In this document: piece by piece, positions 34,211 to 44,513 of the stretch | Layout of the letters: each line of letters begins with the position of its first letter | Position numbering within the stretch: position 1 is the first letter of the stretch | From: Mycoplasma sp. CAG:472 | Lineage (GTDB): Bacteria; Bacillota_I; Bacilli_A; RF39; UBA660 | Direction of reading: 5' to 3' | NCBI GenBank assembly: GCA_000437315.1 | Contig: FR899415.1 | Span: 1 to 64,000 of the forward strand | DNA length: 64,000 bases | The notes under the pieces: generated by a model | What the model saw: the letters and a program-made list of their open reading frames with translations, nothing else | What the model was told of the DNA's origin: nothing | Databases searched by the model: none | Made by a program: the position numbers and the translations under genes

Positions 34211-36515
34211 TACTATTTTCATAATTTTCTTCATTAACCTTATCTTCCATAAGATCTAAATACACTCTATAATACTCTATATATTTTTGATTTAAATAAT
34301 CAATTATTTCTTTACCATTTTTAAATGAAAAGTAGTCTAGTTCTTCAAAAGTATAGTTACTATCAAGCGATAAAATATCTTTTTTAATTTTATCTATTTC
34401 ACTTAAAATCAATTTTATATAACCATTAGAATTCTTTTCTATTTTATTATTCATCTCAGATAAAGCATAATCTTGTATTTGCTCCATTACATCTATTTTA
34501 GATACATTACCAGATACTTTTGTAAGTATTGGTACTAAGAATAATCTAATTTTTTTAATGAATTCATTTATATTTTTATAGCCAATATCACTTTTATTAG
34601 ATAAATAATTAATAATAGATTGTTCTTCATTTTCTAAATAAGTAATAATTTCTTCTTTAGTTTGCTCATCTTTACTATACATAAGTATATTATTTAAGGT
34701 ATCTAAATCATTTAAAATTTCATAATCTATTTTAACTTCTTCATTATTTAGTTTTTTAATCATATTAGAAATTAAATCTAATATATCATAATAATCCATA
34801 TTTTTTTCAAAGTTATGATATAAAATATCTCTTAGATTTTCTAGTTTAATAACAGCACTTGTATATACTCCATTATTTGTAGATAAAGATAAGCCAGTTT
34901 CTTTTTTACAAAGTCCATTATTATATTCAATAACAATTGTATCAACATTTTTACGAACGCTTTCTTTATCAAGACCTATATAGTCAATACTTAATATTTC
35001 TCTAGCAAGATCAAGTATATGCTCAGCTTCTTTAGAAAGTTTTGGTTTTTCCTCATTAGTTTTAGAGTCCTCAAACAGTTTAGTATTATCTTCCTTAATA
35101 TCAGTAAAACTATATTTGATGTTAGCATCTCCCAAAATATTTGTAATTTTTTCTTTATTTATACTTGGTCCAACCAGATTAATACTTTTTAATCCTATTT
35201 TAGAAAATAATGTTTGGGTATTAATATTATAATCTTTTTGTTCAAAAAAATAAGGTTTATAAAGAATATGCTTATATGTAAAATCTATTCCATTTCTCTT
35301 TTCAACTGCTTTAGCAAATAAGTTTATAAATCTTTGTGTATCATGCAAAAAAGCTATAAGTTCTTTTTCATTTTTATAATTAATAGTTAAATTAGAACCT
35401 TTTAAACAATTTCGAGCCAATTTTTTGCCACATAAATATAAACTTGCGAAAATATTAAAATCACAATGCATTGATACATTTTCAATTGGACTATCGACTA
35501 ATAAAAATTTTTCAAGAACTTTAAAGTCATTTCCATCAATATTCAAATTTTTAATTTTAGCATTAACACCTAAAGAGGAAAAATTAAATGCATCAGCAAA
35601 AACTATTTTTTTGTCTCCTTTTATATTAATATTGAATACTGGATTAGATATAAAGTTATTTTCAGTTAAGTAAAATAACATATTTGTGGCTATTCTTTTT
35701 ATACTTTCATCGATGTTAATATTATATTCCCTCTCATCATGAAAATAAAGTTTTCCATCATTACTTACCTCAAAATCTGAATTAAAAGGAAAATAAATTC
35801 GTTGTAATTCATCTAAATACTTTTGATTAACTAAATCTACTGGTTCTGTTAATCTAGTTATTTTATCTTGAAGAACATCCTTTAATAAATATTCATTAAG
35901 AAAGTTGTAACCATATTTTTCAAAAGCTCTATCATTCATTTCTATAGAAAAACCTGCAATTATGTCTTTGCAAACTAAACTGTGCGATACTTCATCATAA
36001 AACCAATTAAGTGGCGTTACTTTAACATATAAATCATTTTCTTTAATATAAACATAATCTTCGCCATCTAAAGTAAATGAATCACACTCTACTATTTTAT
36101 CTCCTATTGGTATATGATACTTTTTATCATTAAACTTTTTTTCTTTACATGCATTACTTAATTTTTGAATTAATGTTTCATCTTTAATTATAGTTGTTGG
36201 GTAACTACCTAATATAATTTCATTTTCTTTAATAGAGATACCATTTTTTTCTATGAAGCTTTCCATATTATTTGTATTAATAACTGGTCTTATTCCATAA
36301 TATTCTTTAATGCCATTTATATACGCTTTATCCCAATGAGATAAATATTGTTTTTCGTATAATGGTTCACTAGCAATTAAATCTGAATAATTACCATATA
36401 AATACTTAACAAAATCAGTTGGAGTTGCATTAGTTCCCTTTTTTCTTAAAATATTTAACATCGAAGGAATCTGCACATCTATTTTGCTTAAAAATGTCAT
36501 ATATACTCTATCCAT
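34191..36515 (-). CDS. Large protein of unknown function, paralogue 1 of four
   Basis: About 774 residues; the ATG at 36515 follows AAAGGG. No signal peptide or membrane segment. N-terminal region: MTFLSKIDVQIPSMLNILRK, then YYGIRPVINTN, IILGSYPT, and PLNWFYDEVSHSLVCKDIIA, which echoes modules seen in BspA-like or DUF6273-type proteins. A middle beta-rich stretch contains LTINYKNEKELIAFLHDT. The last ~270 residues are helical and start with ILDLAREILSIDYIGLDKE. It is alignable end to end with 36576-38870, and through the middle and C-terminal parts with the products at 39356-41509 and 41564-43693. Function unknown. It forms a single-gene unit with its own terminator. Confidence 0.7.
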   Translation of the reverse strand: MDRVYMTFLSKIDVQIPSMLNILRKKGTNATPTDFVKYLYGNYSDLIASEPLYEKQYLSHWDKAYINGIKEYYGIRPVINTNNMESFIEKNGISIKENEIILGSYPTTIIKDETLIQKLSNACKEKKFNDKKYHIPIGDKIVECDSFTLDGEDYVYIKENDLYVKVTPLNWFYDEVSHSLVCKDIIAGFSIEMNDRAFEKYGYNFLNEYLLKDVLQDKITRLTEPVDLVNQKYLDELQRIYFPFNSDFEVSNDGKLYFHDEREYNINIDESIKRIATNMLFYLTENNFISNPVFNINIKGDKKIVFADAFNFSSLGVNAKIKNLNIDGNDFKVLEKFLLVDSPIENVSMHCDFNIFASLYLCGKKLARNCLKGSNLTINYKNEKELIAFLHDTQRFINLFAKAVEKRNGIDFTYKHILYKPYFFEQKDYNINTQTLFSKIGLKSINLVGPSINKEKITNILGDANIKYSFTDIKEDNTKLFEDSKTNEEKPKLSKEAEHILDLAREILSIDYIGLDKESVRKNVDTIVIEYNNGLCKKETGLSLSTNNGVYTSAVIKLENLRDILYHNFEKNMDYYDILDLISNMIKKLNNEEVKIDYEILNDLDTLNNILMYSKDEQTKEEIITYLENEEQSIINYLSNKSDIGYKNINEFIKKIRLFLVPILTKVSGNVSKIDVMEQIQDYALSEMNNKIEKNSNGYIKLILSEIDKIKKDILSLDSNYTFEELDYFSFKNGKEIIDYLNQKYIEYYRVYLDLMEDKVNEENYENSKVPLSY

Positions 36516-36545
36516 ATCTTGCACCCTTTTCTATAATAATTATAT

Positions 36546-36577
36546 TAAAAAAGCAGTTACTTTGCAAGCAACTACTT
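36546..36577 (-). terminator. Terminator of the 764-aa paralogue gene
   Basis: AAGTAGTTGC / GTAACTGCTT stem (one wobble) followed by a T-run on the minus strand; separates paralogues 1 and 2. Confidence 0.75.
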
Positions 36578-38870
36578 AATATATTTTAGGTATTAAATTT
36601 TTCTTATAAACATTTTGTTTTTGTGTTTCATCATAAAGTCTTAAATATATTCCATAGTACTTTATAAATAAACTATCTAGATAATCAATTATTTCATTTC
36701 CTGTATTAAAGGATGAAAAATCTATTTCTTCGAAAGTATAACTATTATCAAGTTTAAGTATATCCTCTTTAACATTATTTATTTCAGTTAATATAACCCT
36801 TATATAATTATTTTTATTTTCTAAAGATTTATTATTCATTTCATTTATAGCATAATTTTTAATTTGCTCCATTACATCTATTTTTGATACATTGCCACTT
36901 ACTTTTGTAAGAATTGGTACTAAAAATATTCTAAATTTTTTAATAAAATCATTTATATTTTTATAATCAATTTCTTTCTTATTACATAAATAATCAGTTA
37001 TAGACTTTCTTTCACTTTCTAAATAAGTAATAATTTCTATTTTAGTTTGATTATCTTCACTATATTTTAAAATAATATTTAATGTGTTAATATCATTTAA
37101 AATTTCATAATTTAATTCTACTTCCTCATCATTAAGTTTTTTAATCAAACTAGAAATTAAATCTAATATATCATAATAATCAACATTTTTTTCAAAATTA
37201 TGGTATAAAGTATCTCTTAAGTTTTCTAATTTAATAACTGTATTTGTATACAAAGCACTATTCGTGGATAATGCTAAACCTTTTGTTTCTTTAGAATAAA
37301 GGTTATTATATTCATCAATTATTTCATCTACTTTTTCGCGTATATTTTCTTTATCAATTCCAATGTAATCAATACTTATTATTTCTTTAGCTAAATCTAA
37401 AATATGGGTTGCTTCTTTAGAAAGTGATGAATCATTAGGTATTTCTTTTAAAGTTTTATCCTCAAAAGTATAAAAAATATTTTCATCATTTCCAATTATC
37501 TTTTCAACTTTTTCTTTATTTATTTCAGGACCATTTAAAGTAAGAGTTGCAAGTCCTATCTGTTTAAATAAATTATTATCATAAAAATTATAATCTTCCT
37601 CTTTCAAAAAAACACATTCATATACTACTTTTTTATAATCAAAATAAATTTGTTTATATTTTAAAGCATTCTTTTTAAGCACATTAACTAATTTTTTTAT
37701 ATCAATAAGAAAAGCATATACTTCTGTTTCTGATGTATAATTGATAGTTAAATTAGAACCCTTTAATATATTATGACCTATAACATCACCAGATAAATAT
37801 AGTGTAGCAAATTGATTTAGATCACATCTTATATTTGCATTATCTATATAACTGCCAGCACAAATAACTGGATGATTAACCACTAAATTATTAACATCAA
37901 TAACTATGTTAGAAATTCTAGCATTTATTCCAAGTGAAACAAAATCAAGTGCATGAGAATAAGCTATTTTATTATTGCCTTTAATAGTTATATTAAAAAT
38001 AGGATTATGTTTATAACTATTTTTAAAAGTGTATTCTAAAGCATTAAAACTAGTTAAGTCTATTTTTTCATCGATATTTATATTATATTCATTTTCATCG
38101 TGTGAATATAGTTTTCCTTCACTATCTATATCAATATCATAATCGTATGGTAAATACATTTCACTTGAGTCTTTTTCCACTATTAAATTAACAGGTTTAG
38201 TTAAACTTATTACATTATTTTTAAAAATATCTCTAATTAAGTACTCATTTAAAAAATTATAACCATATTTTTGAAAATCATTAATTCCAATACTTGTGTA
38301 AAATGCACAAATGACATCTTTAGAAATTAAAGAGTTTGATGCTTCATCATAGTACCAAACAAGCGGATTAATTTTAACAAATATATCTTTACCCTTTATA
38401 TAAATATAATCTTCATCATTAAATGTAACAGTTTGGCATGATGTAATATCCTCTCCAATTGGAACGTTATATACTTTATCATTAAACCCGAGTTTTTTTA
38501 ATGATTTAATAAGAGTATCATCAGCAACTATTTTTGTAGGATAACTTCCTAAAACTACTTCATCATTACTAATTAACGTTGCATTTTGCCTTATAAGTTT
38601 GCTCATTAAACCATCGGTTTTTAAAATGGTTCTAATACCATAATAATTTTTTAGGTTATAGGGTTTTATGTTATCAATACTTTGTTTTCTACTTATTTGT
38701 TCATAAGTAGTTGAGTATGAATTATTTTCGCCATATAAAAATTTAGTAAATTCTGTTTGAGATGAAGCAATTCCCTTTTCTCTAAAAACATTTAATTTAT
38801 TAGGCATTTCTATTTCCGGCTCAGATATAAATGTTAAATATACTCCATTATTTACGCTCTTTTCTTCCAT
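36576..38870 (-). CDS. Large protein of unknown function, paralogue 2 of four
   Basis: 764 residues, ATG after AAAGGA. Closest relative is paralogue 1: shared YLTFISEPEIEMPNKLNVFR-type start, KNYYGIRTILKT, VVLGSYPTKIV, PLVWYYDEASNSLISKDVI, and a very similar C-terminal helical domain (LDLAKEIISIDYIGIDKENI, ENLRDTLYHNFEKNVDYYDI, IKKFRIFLVPILTKVSGNVS). No catalytic motif is visible and no export signal. It is 12 bases downstream of the 158-aa membrane protein gene, so it belongs to the operon running from 41509. Confidence 0.7.
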   Translation of the reverse strand: MEEKSVNNGVYLTFISEPEIEMPNKLNVFREKGIASSQTEFTKFLYGENNSYSTTYEQISRKQSIDNIKPYNLKNYYGIRTILKTDGLMSKLIRQNATLISNDEVVLGSYPTKIVADDTLIKSLKKLGFNDKVYNVPIGEDITSCQTVTFNDEDYIYIKGKDIFVKINPLVWYYDEASNSLISKDVICAFYTSIGINDFQKYGYNFLNEYLIRDIFKNNVISLTKPVNLIVEKDSSEMYLPYDYDIDIDSEGKLYSHDENEYNINIDEKIDLTSFNALEYTFKNSYKHNPIFNITIKGNNKIAYSHALDFVSLGINARISNIVIDVNNLVVNHPVICAGSYIDNANIRCDLNQFATLYLSGDVIGHNILKGSNLTINYTSETEVYAFLIDIKKLVNVLKKNALKYKQIYFDYKKVVYECVFLKEEDYNFYDNNLFKQIGLATLTLNGPEINKEKVEKIIGNDENIFYTFEDKTLKEIPNDSSLSKEATHILDLAKEIISIDYIGIDKENIREKVDEIIDEYNNLYSKETKGLALSTNSALYTNTVIKLENLRDTLYHNFEKNVDYYDILDLISSLIKKLNDEEVELNYEILNDINTLNIILKYSEDNQTKIEIITYLESERKSITDYLCNKKEIDYKNINDFIKKFRIFLVPILTKVSGNVSKIDVMEQIKNYAINEMNNKSLENKNNYIRVILTEINNVKEDILKLDNSYTFEEIDFSSFNTGNEIIDYLDSLFIKYYGIYLRLYDETQKQNVYKKNLIPKIY

Positions 38871-38882
38871 AATAATCCTTTC

Positions 38883-39359
38883 TTATTTTAAAACTCTTTT
38901 TCTTACTAAAGGTTTAGATAAATCTTCAGAATTATTTAAAGTATAATTATTGTCTTTCTTAGGTTCATTTTCTAATTCATTTAATTTTGATATTGCTTTA
39001 GTAAGTTCTTCTTCATAAGTTTTAATATAACTACTATCTTGAATAACTGTATTTCTTATATTTAAATAATCCTCATTTAATTTTTTATATTCTTTTGAAG
39101 TCTTTACTAACCTATCTAATGTGCCTGCATATATGGATATAGATATTAAACTTGGTAAAATATTTCCCGTAGCTAAAGCATATGTTACTAATATAAAAAA
39201 CATCGAATTAATAATAAAAAGTATTATAGTTTCTATTAATGAAAATATCTTTGAGGACTTTGCACTTTTTAATTTTGTTTCATCCTTAATAAGTTTTTCA
39301 TTATAATATTCAAGCATATTATTTGCTCTTTTAATTTGATTTTCTAATTCCCTATTCAT
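38883..39359 (-). CDS. Coiled-coil protein with two central membrane helices
   Basis: A 158-residue protein. A charged N-terminal coiled coil (to about residue 45) is followed by a hydrophobic pair (IETIILFIINSMFFILVTYA and ILPSLISISIYAG), then a second coiled coil (about residues 85-130) and a basic end RKRVLK. Layout resembles the 131-residue protein at 60987-61382, which ends RRRRLK. The gene overlaps the upstream paralogue by ATGA and sits inside the four-paralogue cluster, so a shared process at the membrane is inferred. Confidence 0.65.
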   Translation of the reverse strand: MNRELENQIKRANNMLEYYNEKLIKDETKLKSAKSSKIFSLIETIILFIINSMFFILVTYALATGNILPSLISISIYAGTLDRLVKTSKEYKKLNEDYLNIRNTVIQDSSYIKTYEEELTKAISKLNELENEPKKDNNYTLNNSEDLSKPLVRKRVLK

Positions 39360-41509
39360 TTTATTAACCTCATTTTGTAACTTTCTTTCTTCAATTTACT
39401 TATATTATTAAATTTAATCTTATAATATAATCCATAAATCTCCATTAAAATACTATCAACATATTTAATAATTTCATTACTTTCCATATTGCTATAATCA
39501 ATATTAATTTTATCAATAATGTTATGTACTCCGAGATTTGTTGGATTAATATCAAATATTTCGTTTTTAATTTTATCTATTTCTAATAAAACAATAGATA
39601 AATAGTTTTTAATTGGTTCTTTATAATTAATTTTCATTTGCATATTTGTATAATCTCTAATTACATCAAGGATTTCTTCCTTATTTAAATAATTTCTTAT
39701 ACTTAATAAAGTTATATTTAAATATGTTCTAATACTTAAAATGAATTTATCCATGTCTTCATAAGGTCGATTTTCACCAGTAAGAAGATAATTTTCTAGT
39801 TTATGTTTTTCATTTTCTAAATAATTTCTTAAATCATCAGTTATTTTTTCTTCGACAAACGGAAGTATATTTTTTGATAGTGAATAAAAATCATTTTCTA
39901 AAGAGGTATTTATAACTATTTCTTCATTATTTAAAATACTTAATAAATTATTAACTTCATCAAGCATATCATAAACCACAAGATTTTTTTCAAATTTTTG
40001 ATAAAGACTCTCTTTTAACAAATTTAATTTTACTAAAAGTTCTGTATAAAGTCCTTCCTCACTCTGTAGGGACAATCCCTCTTTTAAATTTGATAAATCT
40101 TTATTATATTTAATTAATATTTCATTAATTTTATTTTTAACATCATTTTTATCAAGTCCAAAATAATCAATAGATAATATTTCATCGATTATATCATCTG
40201 CGATTAAAGTTGTTTTATTTACTTTTTGTTTTTCTTCAGTATGTTCTTGTCCTTTAGTTACATCTAACTTTTCAATTACAAAATGCACATTATCATTTTT
40301 AAGCATTCTTTTTATTTTATTTTGTACTCCATGGGAAAGCTCAGAACCATATAATGTAATATCAATATCAGATAGTGATACCTTTTTTTTAAATTCATAT
40401 AAAGGGTATTCCCAAATTTCATTATCAAACTTAAATTCTATACCTGGAACATATTTATCAAATGATTCATCAAATATAAACTTTCTACTTTTTTTACTAT
40501 CCAACTTTTTATCTAACAATATAAAATAATGTAAAAAGTCCAAAAGTTCTTTTTCATTTTTATAAATCAATGTTAATTTGCTATTTTTATCAAATACGTA
40601 TACAAATTCTGAATATCCAATATTAATAATACTTTTCATTAATTCTATATTACATGGTATTTGTAAAAAATTAATTGGTTTATTTGTAATTAATGAACGC
40701 AGTTTCATTTTTCCATTAAAGTTTTTATCAAAAATAATTGAATTGATCTGACCATTATAAACAGTCATTATACTTTGCAAATTTTCAACTGTACTTGGAA
40801 AATAAATATCATATAAAATATTTTCTTTAGCAGGCAATTTTTTAGATGGACAATTTATCACTTTTACATTTTCAGGAATATCTATTTTTATTAAAGTCTT
40901 TGGCTTTTCTAAAACTATTTTTCCACTTTTATAGCTAATGTCAATTTGTCTTTTGTAATTAGGAAGTTCAATTTCATCAAGGGTTTCATTAAAAATTTTG
41001 TATATTGCTTCATATGAATTTATTCTATCTACATCTTTCACGTCAAAAATTTTAGGTAAAATCGTATCATTTAAATATTCATTCATTAAAGAAATATCAA
41101 AAAATCTTTTCTTTAGCAAACTTATAACAGTACTTCTTGTGTAAGATGTATTAAGACAAGTAAAATATTTACCATTATTACACGTCCACTCTAAAGGAAC
41201 TAAACTATAAAAGTCTTTACCATCAAAAATAATGTCATCAGGCAAGTCATGAACTTCATATTTTTCTTCATTAGTTGGTTCTGTTTTTTTATTCTTTTTA
41301 GTGTTAATTGTATCTACTTTAGGTATTAAAGAAATGTGTTCGTACTTTAATTTATCTATTAAGTTTTTATCTTTGATTAACCTTTTTTCAACTCCAAAAA
41401 TATATTTATTATTATTAAATTTTAAAGTACTTTTAAATTTATCTAGGTTACCTTCAATATACATTGTAAGAAGCCCGTTTTCATCAAAATCTAAATATAA
41501 TTTATCCAT
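39356..41509 (-). CDS. Large protein of unknown function, paralogue 3 of four
   Basis: About 717 residues from the ATG at 41509 (MDKLYLDFDENGLLTMYIEG), preceded by AAAGGGGG. The N-terminal part differs from paralogues 1-2 but keeps LVPLEWTCNNGKYFTCLNTS; the middle has LTLIYKNEKELLDFLHYF. The C-terminal helical domain (DEILSIDYFGLDKNDVKNKI, YQKFEKNLVVYDMLDEVNNL, FILSIRTYLNITLLSIRNYL) is shared by all four. A 55-base block covering the leader and first codons is identical to that of paralogue 4. Cytoplasmic by sequence; function unknown. Confidence 0.7.
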   Translation of the reverse strand: MDKLYLDFDENGLLTMYIEGNLDKFKSTLKFNNNKYIFGVEKRLIKDKNLIDKLKYEHISLIPKVDTINTKKNKKTEPTNEEKYEVHDLPDDIIFDGKDFYSLVPLEWTCNNGKYFTCLNTSYTRSTVISLLKKRFFDISLMNEYLNDTILPKIFDVKDVDRINSYEAIYKIFNETLDEIELPNYKRQIDISYKSGKIVLEKPKTLIKIDIPENVKVINCPSKKLPAKENILYDIYFPSTVENLQSIMTVYNGQINSIIFDKNFNGKMKLRSLITNKPINFLQIPCNIELMKSIINIGYSEFVYVFDKNSKLTLIYKNEKELLDFLHYFILLDKKLDSKKSRKFIFDESFDKYVPGIEFKFDNEIWEYPLYEFKKKVSLSDIDITLYGSELSHGVQNKIKRMLKNDNVHFVIEKLDVTKGQEHTEEKQKVNKTTLIADDIIDEILSIDYFGLDKNDVKNKINEILIKYNKDLSNLKEGLSLQSEEGLYTELLVKLNLLKESLYQKFEKNLVVYDMLDEVNNLLSILNNEEIVINTSLENDFYSLSKNILPFVEEKITDDLRNYLENEKHKLENYLLTGENRPYEDMDKFILSIRTYLNITLLSIRNYLNKEEILDVIRDYTNMQMKINYKEPIKNYLSIVLLEIDKIKNEIFDINPTNLGVHNIIDKINIDYSNMESNEIIKYVDSILMEIYGLYYKIKFNNISKLKKESYKMRLIK

Positions 41510-41543
41510 ATATCCCCCTTTTGGTAAGAAATATTCTACCACA
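41489..41543. repeat. 55-bp identical leader repeat, copy 1
   Basis: Matches 43673-43727 base for base, spanning the first 7 codons, the GGGGG ribosome binding site and a leader with GGTAGAATATTTCTTACC that can fold. Upstream sequences then diverge. Confidence 0.8.
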
Positions 41544-41563
41544 CAATAAAGAAAATAGAAAGT

Positions 41564-43693
41564 CTATAATTTTATCTTATAGCTTTCCATTTTCAAATCT
41601 AAATCGCGTTCATATTTAACATTTAAATAAAATCTATATAATTTATTAAATATATTAGTTAAATGGGCAATTATTTCCATACTTTCTAGTGCTTGATAAT
41701 TAATATTTAGCATATTTAAAATGTCATCAATATCAGCAGTTTTGTCAATACTTAAAATCTCTTTTTTAGTTTTATCTATCTCCTGCAATAAAATTGATAA
41801 ATAATTTTTAATTGGTTCTTTATAATTAATTTGCATTTGCATATTTGTATAATCTTTAATTACTTCGAGGATCTCTTCTTTATTTAGATAGTTTCTTATA
41901 CTAAGTAGTGTTATATTCAAGTATGTTCTTATGTTTAAAATAAATTTATCCATATCATCATAAGGTTTATTTTCTCCAGTAAGAAGATAATTTTCTAATT
42001 TTTGTTTTTCACTTTCTAAATAATTTCTTAAATCATCAGTTATTTTTTTTTCGACAAACGGAAGTATATTTTTTGATAGTAAATAAAAATCACTTTCTAA
42101 AGAATTATTTATAATTACTTCTTCACCATTTAAAATGCTTATTAAAATATTTCCTTCATCAAGCATATCATAAACCACAAGATTTTTTTCAAATTTTTGA
42201 TAAAGGCTATCCTTTAACTCGTTAAGTTTTAATAAAAGATTTGTATATAATCCCTCATTACTATGTAAAGTTAAACCTTTATTTGAAACTTTTAAATTAT
42301 CTAAATCTTCATTATATTTGTCAATAATTGCTTTAAGCTGTCCATTTACTTTTTCTTTATCAAGGCCAAAATAATTGATAGACTTTATCTCTTCAATTAC
42401 ATCATCCGCAATCAAAGTAATTTTATTTACTTCTTGATTCTGATCTTTAGTTTTCTCTAATTCATCAATTACAAAATGTACTTTATCATTTTTAATCATC
42501 TTTTTTATTTTATTTTGAACTTTTTTAGAAAGTTCAGTACCACATAACATAATGCCAATATCGGATAATGATGCCTCTTTTTTAAAATCATATAAAGGAA
42601 TTTTATAAACTTCATTATCAAACTTAAAATTAACTCCAGCTTCAAGTTCTCCTCTAGAATTTTTTAATAATGACCGAATATTTTTACTATCTAATTTTCT
42701 ATCTAATCTGATAAAATAGTTTAGGAAATTTAAAAGTTCATTTTCATCTTTATAGGTTATTGTTAATTTGCTATTTTTACCAAATATATATGTAAAACCA
42801 TCATAACTAAAATTAATAATACTTTTCATTAGCTCTATGTTACAAGGAATTTTTAAATTATTAACCGAGTCAGAAGAAATAAAAGCATGTTTAGCAACTT
42901 GCCCATTAAAATCTTTGTCAAAAATAAGTGAGTTTATTTTATCGGAATAAAAATCATATAAATAATCAACTTGTTTTACACTGTCAGGAATATATATATC
43001 ATACAAAAAACCATTTCTTGTATATTTAGAGACGAGTTCACAATTTATCTGTGAAGCAGTTTTTGGAATATTTATTTTTATTAAAGTAGTAGGCCTTTCT
43101 AAAATAATTTTACCATTCTCGTATTTTATATCCATTTTTCTAGCGTATGCAGGAAATTCAATTCTATCAAGAATTCCATTAACAACATTACATTTTGCTT
43201 CATAAGAATCTATTCTATCAACGGTTTTTACTTCAAAAATTATAGGTAATATTGTATTATTTAAATACACATTTGGTAAAGCATCATTTAAGTAATCACT
43301 ATCATACATACTCATAACAGTACTTCTTGTATAATTGGTATTAAGACAAGTAAAATATTTACCATTATCTTTCCATTCTAAAGGAACTATCTTATAAAAG
43401 TTTTTTCCATCAAAAATTATGTCAACAGCTAAATCACAAACCTCATATTTTTCTTCATTAATTGATTCAATTTTTTCTTCCTTTTTAGAGTTAATTGTAT
43501 CTACTCTAGGTATCAAATAAATATCTTCATATAGTTTTTCAATTTCTTTTCTATTTTCAATTAATTTTTTTTCAAAACCGAAAAATAATTTACCATCTTT
43601 ATTTTGAATAGCTTTAATAAATTTACCTACATCGCCATCGATATGCATCGTAAGTTTACCATCAGAATCAAAATCTAAATATAATTTATCCAT
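41564..43693 (-). CDS. Large protein of unknown function, paralogue 4 of four
   Basis: About 709 residues from the ATG at 43693 (MDKLYLDFDSDGKLTMHIDG). Homologous along its whole length to paralogue 3: DIIFDGKNFYKIVPLEWKD, FTCLNTNYTRSTVMSM, DKDFNGQVAKHAFISSDS, and a nearly identical C-terminal domain (LVVYDMLDEGNILISILNGE, FILNIRTYLNITLLSIRNYL). It is the first and most upstream gene of the cluster. No signal, membrane segment or catalytic motif. Function unknown; recent tandem duplication with paralogue 3 is evident. Confidence 0.7.
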   Translation of the reverse strand: MDKLYLDFDSDGKLTMHIDGDVGKFIKAIQNKDGKLFFGFEKKLIENRKEIEKLYEDIYLIPRVDTINSKKEEKIESINEEKYEVCDLAVDIIFDGKNFYKIVPLEWKDNGKYFTCLNTNYTRSTVMSMYDSDYLNDALPNVYLNNTILPIIFEVKTVDRIDSYEAKCNVVNGILDRIEFPAYARKMDIKYENGKIILERPTTLIKINIPKTASQINCELVSKYTRNGFLYDIYIPDSVKQVDYLYDFYSDKINSLIFDKDFNGQVAKHAFISSDSVNNLKIPCNIELMKSIINFSYDGFTYIFGKNSKLTITYKDENELLNFLNYFIRLDRKLDSKNIRSLLKNSRGELEAGVNFKFDNEVYKIPLYDFKKEASLSDIGIMLCGTELSKKVQNKIKKMIKNDKVHFVIDELEKTKDQNQEVNKITLIADDVIEEIKSINYFGLDKEKVNGQLKAIIDKYNEDLDNLKVSNKGLTLHSNEGLYTNLLLKLNELKDSLYQKFEKNLVVYDMLDEGNILISILNGEEVIINNSLESDFYLLSKNILPFVEKKITDDLRNYLESEKQKLENYLLTGENKPYDDMDKFILNIRTYLNITLLSIRNYLNKEEILEVIKDYTNMQMQINYKEPIKNYLSILLQEIDKTKKEILSIDKTADIDDILNMLNINYQALESMEIIAHLTNIFNKLYRFYLNVKYERDLDLKMESYKIKL

Positions 43694-43727
43694 ATATCCC
43701 CCTTTTGGTAAGAAATATTCTACCACA
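43673..43727. repeat. 55-bp identical leader repeat, copy 2
   Basis: Partner of 41489-41543; same position relative to its gene. Confidence 0.8.
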
Positions 43728-43821
43728 GCAAAGATAATTATACAATAATCAATGTAAACATATTTTTTAAAGTAGCAATAAATAGTAAAATGTGATAAGA
43801 TATTTTTAAGGAAGTGAAAGT

Positions 43822-44454
43822 GTGAAAAAATTTTTTATAACATTACTTTGTATTGGACTTGTAGTCGGAGGATTTATTGGAGTAAAAAAATATCGTGCAG
43901 CTAAAGTTGAGGAAAAAAGAATTGAGGAAGCTAAAAAAGGATGGCATGTAGAAATTCTTACTGATTATATTAATATTAGAGATCAAGCAGATAGATATTC
44001 AAACATTCTTGGTCAAGTTAAAAAAGGTGGAATTTATAAAGTAATAAAATATAGTTTAAATGATCCTAACCTATATTGGTATTACGTACAACTTCCCGAA
44101 GGTAAACGTGGATGGATTGCAAATAATACATCAGGAACATATTTAAAAGATTGGAATAATCCCGAAGATATTGCTACACCAATTATTAAATTTAAGGAAA
44201 ACGTTTATAAAGTAGTAAGTATTAATGATATTAATTATAATCATTTAGAGACTTGGGATGATAAAGATGATTATAAAATAACTCATATTGTTTACCATGA
44301 AGTTGATGCATTAAGGGGTATTGACCAATACTGGATTAAATATACAATAACAGATGCATCAGGAAAATATTCTTCGAAAACACAAAAAATTGAATTTGAA
44401 AATAAACCATCTGAAGATGAAGTAACATCATTTGCATATTATGATCCAGATTAA
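43822..44454 (+). CDS. Membrane-anchored SH3-domain protein
   Basis: A 210-residue protein with a GTG start after AAGGAAG. One N-terminal helix (FFITLLCIGLVVGGFIGVKK) anchors it. Residues about 40-105 form a bacterial SH3 domain (HVEILTDYINIRDQADRYSN, ILGQVKKGGIYKV, WYYVQLPEGKRGWIAN), a fold that often binds peptidoglycan or wall polymers. The rest (about 120-200) is beta-rich and unassigned. It is divergent from the paralogue cluster and has its own terminator. Wall association is inferred. Confidence 0.8.
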   Translation: MKKFFITLLCIGLVVGGFIGVKKYRAAKVEEKRIEEAKKGWHVEILTDYINIRDQADRYSNILGQVKKGGIYKVIKYSLNDPNLYWYYVQLPEGKRGWIANNTSGTYLKDWNNPEDIATPIIKFKENVYKVVSINDINYNHLETWDDKDDYKITHIVYHEVDALRGIDQYWIKYTITDASGKYSSKTQKIEFENKPSEDEVTSFAYYDPD

Positions 44455-44483
44455 ACTTAAGCATTTTGCTTAAGTTTTTTTTT
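44453..44483 (+). terminator. Terminator of the SH3 protein gene
   Basis: AAACTTAAGC / GCTTAAGTTT stem, ATTTT loop, then nine T. Confidence 0.85.
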
Positions 44484-44513
44484 AAAATAAAATAAGAACT
44501 AATTCACTAGTTC

